From Candidatus Eiseniibacteriota bacterium (GTDB taxonomy: Bacteria; Eisenbacteria; RBG-16-71-46; CAIMUX01; VGJL01), in NCBI GenBank assembly GCA_014729455.1, contig WJJW01000222.1, positions 1-5,422 on the forward strand: a DNA stretch of 5,422 bases. The letters run 5' to 3'. The position numbers and the translations under genes were made by a program. The notes beneath the pieces were generated by a model. That model did no database searches. It was not told the origin of the DNA and saw only the letters and a list, made by a program, of their open reading frames with translations. Positions 1 to 5,343 of this stretch are shown here, piece by piece (within the stretch, counting starts at the first letter, position 1; each line of letters begins with the position of its first letter).

Positions 1-625
1 ATGCGGGATCGACCCTCCAGACGATCCGGACCGCGCGGGTCGTCGCCGCATCGGTGGCGTAGACGAACGCGAGGTCGACCGCCCCGGCGGCGGCCGCCGC
101 CAGGGTGGCGCGCACGTTGTCGGTCCGGACGATCCGTCCCTCGAGCCGATCGCGAAGCCCGTTCGTCTCGAGGAATGCGGCGGCGTACCTTCCGATCGGG
201 ACGATCTCCGCGCAAAGCGCGACCCGATCGATCCGCGGAGCGGCCAGGTCGGCCGGCGCGTCGATCTCCGGGACCCGATCGGCCGGCGCGACGACGACGA
301 TCCGGTTTCCCGCGATCGCCGCCACCGAGGTCGAGTCGATCCTTCCGCGGGCGGAGAGCCAGGCGATCGTTCGGTCGTCGGCGGAGACGAACAGGTCGAT
401 CGGCGCCCCGCGATCGATCTGCCGGGCCAGAAGGCTCGAAGCGCCCGTGCTCACGTGGACCGAAATCTCCGGATGCTCCTCCTCGAACGCGCCGCTCGCC
501 TCCCGCACCGGGTCCTGCAGGCTCGCGGCGCAGGCGACGGTCACCGTCTCCGCGAGCCCGGCTCTCGGCCCGAGGGCGAGGAAGAGCCCGACCGCGACGA
601 GGAACATCGATCGGGTCGGGCTCAT
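1..625 (-). CDS. modA: ModA-type molybdate ABC transporter substrate-binding protein (C-terminus cut by window edge)
   Basis: Periplasmic binding protein that should deliver molybdate (or tungstate) to a ModB/ModC importer. The minus strand is open from the ATG at 625 to the edge, giving 208 residues against about 250 for the family, so roughly 40 are missing. Residues 1-25 form a hydrophobic signal peptide with a probable cut after GLA; there is no lipobox. Family landmarks in order are AASLQDP (34-39), GASSLLARQI (61-70), GAPIDLFVSAD (73-83), VPIGRYA (142-148), NVR (170-172) and FVYATDA (187-193). Ser35, Ser63/64, Val171 and Tyr189 fall where ModA proteins contact the oxyanion. It starts 22 nt after the FKBP stop, so the two are probably co-transcribed. 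No good Shine-Dalgarno is visible; Met7 (ATG at 607) is a possible alternative start. Family assignment is confident; the choice of molybdate over tungstate or a related oxyanion is inferred. Confidence 0.88.
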   Translation of the reverse strand, partial: MSPTRSMFLVAVGLFLALGPRAGLAETVTVACAASLQDPVREASGAFEEEHPEISVHVSTGASSLLARQIDRGAPIDLFVSADDRTIAWLSARGRIDSTSVAAIAGNRIVVVAPADRVPEIDAPADLAAPRIDRVALCAEIVPIGRYAAAFLETNGLRDRLEGRIVRTDNVRATLAAAAAGAVDLAFVYATDAATTRAVRIVWRVDPA

Positions 626-647
626 CCGAAACGCAGCGGCCAGGCTG

Positions 648-1232
648 CTACTGGACCCCGAGGAGCTGCACGTCGAAGGTCAGCTCCGCCGCGGGCGGGA
701 TCACGGGGGGGCGCCCCTGCGGCCCGTAGGCGAGATCCGACGGGATGATCAGCCGCCGCTTTCCGCCGACCTTCATCGTGGCGACCCCTTCGTCCCAACC
801 GCGGATCACCCTTCCCTCGCCGAGCGGGAAGGTGAATGGCTGGCCCCGATCGACCGAGCTGTCGAACTTTGTCCCGTCGGCCAGCCAGCCGGTGTAATGG
901 ACCTGGACGCGATCGCCGGGCTCGGGCGAGGCCCCGTCCCCGACGACGATGTCGATGTACTTCAGACCGGACGGAGCCGTGATCACCTCGAGGCTCGGAT
1001 CGACCGGCGGAATCCCATCCGTCGCCTCGGCGGCGGATTCCTCCTCGGCGTGCGCTTCCGTCCCTTCGTCCATGGTCGGCTCCTCGGCCGCCGCCGACTC
1101 CATCGCCTCCTCCTGCGTCTCCTCTTCCATCGTCGCGTCGGATCCCGTTCCGCCGCAGCCGGCGATCCCCAGCGCGACCAGCGCCGCCAATGCGACCAGG
1201 GCGATCCCCCGACCGCGGGTTCGATTGCTCAT
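648..1232 (-). CDS. FKBP-type peptidyl-prolyl cis-trans isomerase, lipoprotein
   Basis: Proline isomerase and folding helper, expected to be lipid-anchored in the envelope facing the periplasm. It has 194 residues. A signal peptide with a run of Ala/Leu/Val ends in a lipobox, GIAGC, with Cys26 as the lipidated residue. Residues about 34-72 form a low-complexity Glu/Ala-rich acidic linker, and residues about 83-194 form one complete FKBP domain. The FKBP12 active-site residues are all kept: Tyr113 (VHYTG), Phe123-Asp124 (KFDSS), Phe133, Val142-Ile143 and Trp146 (RVIRGWDEGV), Tyr169 (LAYG), Val177-Ile178 and Phe186. It should therefore be catalytically active. The start at 1232 is chosen because GGAAAGGGG lies 7 nt upstream and the signal peptide begins there; the ATG at 1250 would overlap that site. 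It is followed after 22 nt by modA. Its client proteins are unknown. Confidence 0.93.
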   Translation of the reverse strand: MSNRTRGRGIALVALAALVALGIAGCGGTGSDATMEEETQEEAMESAAAEEPTMDEGTEAHAEEESAAEATDGIPPVDPSLEVITAPSGLKYIDIVVGDGASPEPGDRVQVHYTGWLADGTKFDSSVDRGQPFTFPLGEGRVIRGWDEGVATMKVGGKRRLIIPSDLAYGPQGRPPVIPPAAELTFDVQLLGVQ

Positions 1233-1239
1233 CCGGGCA

Positions 1240-1248
1240 CCCCTTTCC
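1240..1248 (-). promoter_or_regulatory. Ribosome binding site of the FKBP lipoprotein gene
   Basis: On the minus strand GGAAAGGGG lies 7 nt before the ATG at 1232. It supports that start over the longer in-frame starts at 1250 and further upstream, which would add a non-signal, low-complexity extension. Confidence 0.65.
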
Positions 1249-1281
1249 ATGCTTTCGTGTGGCCCCCCGCCACGATGGGGG

Positions 1282-1310
1282 ATCATCCCGTGCGGGGGGG
1301 ACGGGGTCAA
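1282..1310 (-). promoter_or_regulatory. Candidate sigma70-type promoter for FKBP-modA
   Basis: Reading the minus strand, TTGACC (1310-1305) is followed after 17 nt by GATGAT (1287-1282). These match the -35 and -10 consensus at 5 and 4 of 6 positions. Transcription would begin near 1275, giving a leader of about 43 nt before the FKBP ATG. The short inverted repeat GGGAT-C-ATCCC (about 1279-1289, plus strand) overlaps the -10 and could be an operator, but an 11-bp palindrome is weak evidence. Prediction by eye only. Confidence 0.4.
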
Positions 1311-1355
1311 GCCGCCGCGCCGCCCCCTTAGCGGGTCGGGAACCGGCCGAACCCG

Positions 1356-1364
1356 TGGTACAAT
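1356..1364 (+). promoter_or_regulatory. Candidate extended -10 promoter for the M1 peptidase gene
   Basis: TGG-TACAAT at 1356-1364 is an extended -10 element (TGN before a 5-of-6 match to TATAAT). It stands out in a very GC-rich stretch. The -35 position with 17-nt spacing (1336-1341, TCGGGA) matches only 3 of 6, which is usual for extended -10 promoters. Transcription would start near 1371, leaving a leader of about 117 nt before the ATG at 1488. Confidence 0.5.
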
Positions 1365-1474
1365 CGAGGGATGGGGATCGTGCGGCCTCCTCCTCCGCGG
1401 GGACGTCGCCATCGGCTCGAGCGGAGCGGCCCGGCCGTGGCCGGCAAGGGCCATCCAATGGAATCAAACAACTT

Positions 1475-1483
1475 GGAAGGAGG
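1475..1483 (+). promoter_or_regulatory. Strong ribosome binding site that sets the peptidase start
   Basis: GGAAGGAGG lies 4 nt before the ATG at 1488, a near-perfect Shine-Dalgarno. It decides the start: earlier in-frame ATGs at 1371 and 1458 have no such site and would put a Pro/Arg-rich stretch before the signal peptide. Confidence 0.85.
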
Positions 1484-1487
1484 ACCG

Positions 1488-4244
1488 ATGCGGCCCCAGA
1501 GTCTCCCTGCGCGCATCGCCCGCCGTCTCCTCACCGGGGCGGCGCTGATCTTGTTCCTCACGGCGGCTCTTCCGGCGGCGGCTTCGCCGCCGATCCTGCT
1601 CCCCGGCACGCAGGCCGGTTGGGAGGAGCAGATCCGGGACGCCCGCGACGTCAACGAGTACCTCGCCTTTCACAAGGCGCAGATGCACCGGCGGCTCGCG
1701 CTCGCCCAGGAAGGTCGGACCACACCGAACCAGGATGCCTTCGACGCCCGGTTCTACGACCTGGATCTCGACCTCGACCCCGACAACCGGACCCTCACTG
1801 GAACGGTGGAGGCCCGGGTGGAGGTCGTCGACGGCCCGCTGGACAACGTCGAGCTCGACCTCGACGATGCGATGACCGTTTCGTCGGTCACCTCCGGAGG
1901 GATCCCGGCGAGCTATACGCATCAGAGCGATCTCCTGACGATCGACCTCGACCGCTCCTACGCGAACGGCGAGATCGTCGTGCTGGTCGTCGCGTACGCG
2001 GGCGATCCGGGATCCGGCGGGGCCTTCGGGTGGGACAACCACGCCGGAGAGGACATGGTCTGGACGCTGAGCGAGCCGTACGGTGCGCGGACCTGGTGGC
2101 CCTGCAAGGACTTCCCGGTCGACAAGGCCGACTCGGTCCACGTGCGGGTCACCGCGCCGACCGGCATGATCACCGCGTCGAACGGCGTCGCCGTCGAGAT
2201 GAGCGACGACGGGGTCACGGCGACCGCGGAGTGGCACCACGGCCATCCGATCACCACCTATCTCGTCTCGATCGCCAGCTACCCGTACACGGTCTGGACG
2301 GACGAATACGAGCATACGCCGGGCGAGACGATGCCGATCGAGTTCTACATCTTCCCGGACCACGTCGACCAGACCAACGAGGCGAACCTCAAGGTCAAGG
2401 AGATGCTCGCCGGCTTCAAGCCGCTCTTCGGCGAGTACCCGTTCCTCGATGAGAAGTACGGGCACGCCGAGTTCCTCTGGGGCGGCGGGATGGAGCACCA
2501 GACCTGCACGAGCCTCGGCTACTTCGGCGAGGCGATCATCGCTCACGAGCTGGGTCACCAGTGGTGGGGCGACATGATCAGCCCCGAATCGTTCCATCAC
2601 ATCTGGCTGAACGAGGGGTTCGCGACCTATTCCGAGGCGCTGTGGTGGGAGCAGGTCAACGGCGCCGCGGGCCTTCACGAGGATATGGCGTTCAACAAGT
2701 TCTTCGGCCCCGGCACGATCTACGTCGAGAATCCGGACAACTTCAACGAGATCTTCGATTACAACCTGTCGTACGCGAAGGCCTCCTGGGTCCTGCACAT
2801 GCTCCGGCACGTGCTCGGGGACGAGGACTTCTTCGCCTCGCTGGTCGCCTACCGGGACGCCTACGAGCATTCGACCGCGACGACCGAGCAGTTCCGCGAC
2901 GTGTGCGAGTCGGTCTCGGGACAGGATCTCGACGCCTTCTTCGACCAGTGGATCTACGGGGAGTACTACCCCGCCTATTTCTTCTCCTACGAGGTCATGG
3001 ACCAGGGAGGCGGCTACGACGTCCACCTGACCCTCGAGCAGACCCAGGACTGGCAGATCTTCACGATGCCGGTCGACGTCACGATCGAGACGGTCGAGGG
3101 GGAGGAGACGTTCGTCGTCGACAACTCGCTCGCCAGCCAGGAGTACGTCCTGCACGTGGACGCCGAGCCGACCGCCGTGCGGATCGACAAGGACGACTGG
3201 ATCCTGAAGACGGTCCAGGAGGCGGTCCAGAACCCGCCGTTCGATCGGTCGCTCCTCCTCGTCAACGGCGTGAGCTGGGACGTCTACGGCGGCGAGATCC
3301 GCGACGCGTACGAGGCGAAGGCGTTCTGGGGCGACTACGAGATCGACTTCTGGGATCACTTCGGCGAGCCGGCGGGCGGCTACCCGTCCACGCTCCCCGA
3401 GCCGATCGGCCACGGCGCGATCCCGGCGAACGTGATCGGCCATTACCGCAACGTCATCTGGGTCGGCAACAACTACGGCGGGGACCTCTCCTCGTGGGTC
3501 AACAGCCCGATCCTGAGCTACCTGGAGGTCGGCGGAAACGTGCTCCTGATGAGCCGGATGGGATCCGACTTCCTCACCGATCCGTTCCTCGACTACCTCG
3601 GGATCGACTGGGTCAGCGGGACCTACCTCTACGACTGCATCCCGACCTATCCCGGCCTGAACGAGATCGCCGTGACCGGCCAGCAGAGCTGGATCTCGCT
3701 GTTCGACCGGACGCTGAACCACCCGGAGAGCACGCTCCTGTTCGAGGGGCAGTACCTGCTCAACCCCGACAAGGGGATCGGCGTCTGGCGCAAGCCGTCC
3801 AGCGGCGGGGTCTACCGGCCGGACGGCGCGCAGATGATCTTCCTGAGCGGCCGGCCGTACCGGTACGACGCGGAGGATCTGAAGGGGAACGTGATGTACA
3901 TGCTGGAGCACTTCTTCGAGGAGACGCTCGATCAGACGGCGGTCGAGGAAGCCGACGTCGCGGCGCGACCGCTCTCGATCGAGCCGGCCCGCCCGAACCC
4001 GATCCGAACGGGTGCGGCGCTCTCCTTCACCGTTCCGCGATCCGGTCCGGTCCGCCTGGAGATGGTCGACGTCGCCGGCAGGGTGGTGCGCCGTCTGGTC
4101 GACGGAGCGCTTCCCGCCGGCCCGCACGTGATCCGCTGGGACGGCCGCGACGACGCCGGACACCCGGTTTCGACCGGCGTGTACTGGGCGCGGATCACCA
4201 ACGACGGAGCCAGCCGGACGCAGAAGGTCAGCATCCTCAGGTAG
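1488..4244 (+). CDS. Secreted M1-family zinc metallopeptidase with amidotransferase-like and FlgD-like C-terminal domains
   Basis: Zinc aminopeptidase-type enzyme of 918 residues, expected to act outside the inner membrane on peptides. Residues 1-32 are a signal peptide (Arg-rich start, hydrophobic core, ALPAAA). Residues about 84-270 are the M1 N-terminal beta domain, with the typical EPYGARTWWPCKDFP (196-210). Residues about 283-490 are the catalytic domain: GGMEH (333-337, in place of GAMEN), HELGHQWWG (353-361; zinc ligands His353 and His357, catalytic Glu354), third ligand Glu376 in LNEGF exactly 18 residues further, and probable catalytic Tyr429. All catalytic residues are present. Residues about 495-575 are a beta domain. 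Residues about 587-812 resemble a flavodoxin-like, glutamine-amidotransferase-like fold (LLLVNG, NVIWVG, GGNVLLMSR) without a nucleophile-elbow cysteine. Residues about 828-918 match the FlgD-like / type IX-sorting-like domain (PARPNPI, GRVVRRL, AGPHVIRWDGRD, STGVYWARI). The start is fixed by a strong ribosome site. The M1 call is firm; the middle domain is less certain and substrate is unknown. Confidence 0.92.
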   Translation: MRPQSLPARIARRLLTGAALILFLTAALPAAASPPILLPGTQAGWEEQIRDARDVNEYLAFHKAQMHRRLALAQEGRTTPNQDAFDARFYDLDLDLDPDNRTLTGTVEARVEVVDGPLDNVELDLDDAMTVSSVTSGGIPASYTHQSDLLTIDLDRSYANGEIVVLVVAYAGDPGSGGAFGWDNHAGEDMVWTLSEPYGARTWWPCKDFPVDKADSVHVRVTAPTGMITASNGVAVEMSDDGVTATAEWHHGHPITTYLVSIASYPYTVWTDEYEHTPGETMPIEFYIFPDHVDQTNEANLKVKEMLAGFKPLFGEYPFLDEKYGHAEFLWGGGMEHQTCTSLGYFGEAIIAHELGHQWWGDMISPESFHHIWLNEGFATYSEALWWEQVNGAAGLHEDMAFNKFFGPGTIYVENPDNFNEIFDYNLSYAKASWVLHMLRHVLGDEDFFASLVAYRDAYEHSTATTEQFRDVCESVSGQDLDAFFDQWIYGEYYPAYFFSYEVMDQGGGYDVHLTLEQTQDWQIFTMPVDVTIETVEGEETFVVDNSLASQEYVLHVDAEPTAVRIDKDDWILKTVQEAVQNPPFDRSLLLVNGVSWDVYGGEIRDAYEAKAFWGDYEIDFWDHFGEPAGGYPSTLPEPIGHGAIPANVIGHYRNVIWVGNNYGGDLSSWVNSPILSYLEVGGNVLLMSRMGSDFLTDPFLDYLGIDWVSGTYLYDCIPTYPGLNEIAVTGQQSWISLFDRTLNHPESTLLFEGQYLLNPDKGIGVWRKPSSGGVYRPDGAQMIFLSGRPYRYDAEDLKGNVMYMLEHFFEETLDQTAVEEADVAARPLSIEPARPNPIRTGAALSFTVPRSGPVRLEMVDVAGRVVRRLVDGALPAGPHVIRWDGRDDAGHPVSTGVYWARITNDGASRTQKVSILR

Positions 4245-4273
4245 CTCTCGTCGATCCGGAAGGAACAGATCGA

Positions 4274-4305
4274 GGCGCGGCGGTTCGGTGACGGGCCGCC
4301 GCGCC
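4274..4305 (+). terminator. GC-rich hairpin after the peptidase gene, possible terminator
   Basis: A perfect 10-bp stem (4274-4283 pairing with 4296-4305, arms rich in GCGCGGCGG) with a 12-nt loop lies 29 nt after the peptidase stop and before the next promoter. No T-tract follows, so it is not a classical intrinsic terminator. It may stabilise the 3' end, terminate weakly or work with Rho. Confidence 0.4.
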
Positions 4306-4333
4306 GCGCGTACCGGGGCGACGGCCGGTCGAG

Positions 4334-4363
4334 TTGACACCCCGCCGGGACGGACCCTACCGT
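4334..4363 (+). promoter_or_regulatory. Candidate promoter for the amino-acid-binding protein, possibly leaderless
   Basis: TTGACA (4334-4339) is a perfect -35 box. After 18 nt comes TACCGT (4358-4363), which keeps the three most conserved -10 positions (TA...T). The -10 ends only 8 nt before the ATG at 4372, so the transcript would begin at or within a couple of nucleotides of the start codon. No Shine-Dalgarno is visible between them, which fits a leaderless message. Prediction by eye. Confidence 0.5.
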
Positions 4364-4371
4364 CGGTCCGC

Positions 4372-5343
4372 ATGAGATTCCATCCCGTGATCCGTTCGTT
4401 GTTGCCTCTCTCCGGGATCCTCTTCGCCTTCGGGTGCGGCGGGGAGGAGAGCGGAACGCTCGCGCGGATCCGCGAGGAGGGGACCTTTCGCATCGGGACC
4501 GACGCGACCTACCCGCCCTTCGCGACGATCGATCCGACCGATGAGACCGTCGTCGGGTTCGATGCCGACCTGATGCGGCGGATCGGGAAGGAGATGGGGG
4601 TCGCGATCCGTTTCGAGATCCTGTCGTTCGACGGGATCCTCGCCGCTTTGCGAGGCGGAGAGGTCGACGCAGTGATCTCGGCGATGACCATCACCGAGGA
4701 ACGGGCCGAGGAGGTCCTGTTCAGTCGTCCTTATCACGTGGCGGGGCAGTCGCTCTGCATCCGCGACGACGCGTCGATCCAGGACTTCGATGATCTGCGC
4801 GGGCGCCGGATCGGCGTGCAACTCGGTACGACCGGCGAGCGGACCGCCCAGCGGGTGCCGAACGCGGAGGTCGTGAGCTTCGACGCGATCGGGGCGGCCT
4901 GGATCGATCTCCGCAACGGGCGTCTCGACGCGGTCCTGACCGACACGCCGACCGCGCTGGTGTTCTGCCGCCGGCATCCGGAGATCCGGATCGTCGGCGA
5001 CCCGGTGGCTCGAGAGTGGTATGGCATCGCCTTCCGCAGGGAGGACCGGGGCTTGAAGGAGGAGATCGACCGGATCCTGGAACGGCTCGAAGAGGACGGG
5101 ACGCTCCGGGAGCTTCGGCTGCGGTATGGGATGGATTGTGTTTCGAAGATTGCAGCTGGCCTGACTCGTGCATGGCCTGCTGGCCATGCCCAAGCGTTCT
5201 CGTCCCTTCAATCCACCGCATTGCCCCAACCCCACCTGCCCCTTCCATCGCCAGCCGACCGACTGGCGCTGGAAGAGGGCTGGGTTCTACTCCCGACAGG
5301 CCTCCCCCAAGCGCATCCAACGCTTTCAGTGCCTGCACTGTAG
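4372..5343 (+). CDS. Polar amino acid ABC transporter substrate-binding lipoprotein (family 3), with an apparent element-derived C-terminal tail
   Basis: Envelope-anchored receptor that should bind a polar amino acid and hand it to an ABC importer. The open frame is 323 residues. Residues 1-20 are a signal peptide ending in FAFGC; Cys21 fits the general lipobox pattern although Phe at -2 is unusual. Residues about 36-253 are a full family 3 binding domain: GTDATYPPF (42-50, aromatic ligand contact Phe50), VGFDADLMRRIGKE (61-74), SAMTITEER (103-111, Arg111 expected to bind the alpha-carboxylate), GVQLGTTGE (148-156) and DAVLTDTP (187-193, Asp191 expected to bind the alpha-amine). Homologues normally end just after the RYG seen at 251-253. 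Residues about 256-323 are Pro/Ala/Leu-rich, unlike the family, and overlap a transposase gene in another frame, so they look like read-through into an insertion. The domain is complete, so binding may survive. The amino acid bound cannot be named. No permease gene is in the window. Confidence 0.88.
   Translation: MRFHPVIRSLLPLSGILFAFGCGGEESGTLARIREEGTFRIGTDATYPPFATIDPTDETVVGFDADLMRRIGKEMGVAIRFEILSFDGILAALRGGEVDAVISAMTITEERAEEVLFSRPYHVAGQSLCIRDDASIQDFDDLRGRRIGVQLGTTGERTAQRVPNAEVVSFDAIGAAWIDLRNGRLDAVLTDTPTALVFCRRHPEIRIVGDPVAREWYGIAFRREDRGLKEEIDRILERLEEDGTLRELRLRYGMDCVSKIAAGLTRAWPAGHAQAFSSLQSTALPQPHLPLPSPADRLALEEGWVLLPTGLPQAHPTLSVPAL
5170..5189 (+). repeat. Perfect hairpin covering the transposase start codon
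   Basis: Arms GCATGGCC (5170-5177) and GGCCATGC (5182-5189) form a perfect 8-bp stem with a TGCT loop. The ATG at 5186-5188 lies in the 3' arm. In RNA made by read-through from the upstream gene the start codon would be sequestered, a known way for insertion sequences to limit transposase synthesis. The role here is inferred. Confidence 0.6.

Larger units (their letters stand above)
1233..1487. other. Divergent intergenic regulatory region
   Basis: These 255 bases separate the leftward FKBP-modA pair from the rightward peptidase gene. They hold a promoter candidate for each direction, with the two predicted -10 boxes about 70 bp apart. The peptidase leader (about 1371-1487) also contains a short GC hairpin, with arms CCGGC (1431-1435) and GCCGG (1440-1444). 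Open frames crossing this region have no recognisable protein content and appear to result from high GC. No riboswitch or known RNA motif is recognised. Confidence 0.5.

Noticed and set aside
705..711. Run of seven G (C7 in the FKBP coding strand) as a phase-variation or frameshift site
   Set aside because: The FKBP reading frame continues intact through it, matching the family; a C7 run is common at this GC content.
105..1331. A 408-codon plus-strand frame across modA and the FKBP gene
   Set aside because: The opposite strand encodes two clear families with intact signal peptides and active-site motifs; this frame has none.
1371..1487. Longer N-terminus of the M1 peptidase from ATG 1371 or 1458
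   Set aside because: It would place Pro/Arg-rich sequence before the signal peptide; a strong ribosome site fixes the start at 1488, and 1371 sits at the predicted transcription start.
1190..2452. A 420-codon plus-strand frame crossing the intergenic region into the peptidase
   Set aside because: Arg/Pro/Gly-rich composition with no domain, and it overlaps the real peptidase in another frame.
2561..4291. A 576-codon plus-strand frame inside the peptidase gene
   Set aside because: Arg-rich low-complexity shadow of the M1 gene; no start site or motif supports it.
4288..4371. Longer N-terminus of the amino-acid-binding protein from GTG 4288
   Set aside because: The 28 extra residues would precede the lipoprotein signal peptide, and the stretch contains a consensus promoter and part of a hairpin.
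1464..4493. A 1009-codon open frame on the minus strand opposite the peptidase gene
   Set aside because: Its translation is rich in Arg/Val/Asp/Leu with no recognisable domain, while the plus strand carries complete M1 motifs. It is a mirror of a GC-rich coding region.
4721..5338. Minus-strand open frames opposite the binding protein and transposase
   Set aside because: Ser/Arg/Pro-rich translations with no family features; the plus strand carries the conserved motifs.
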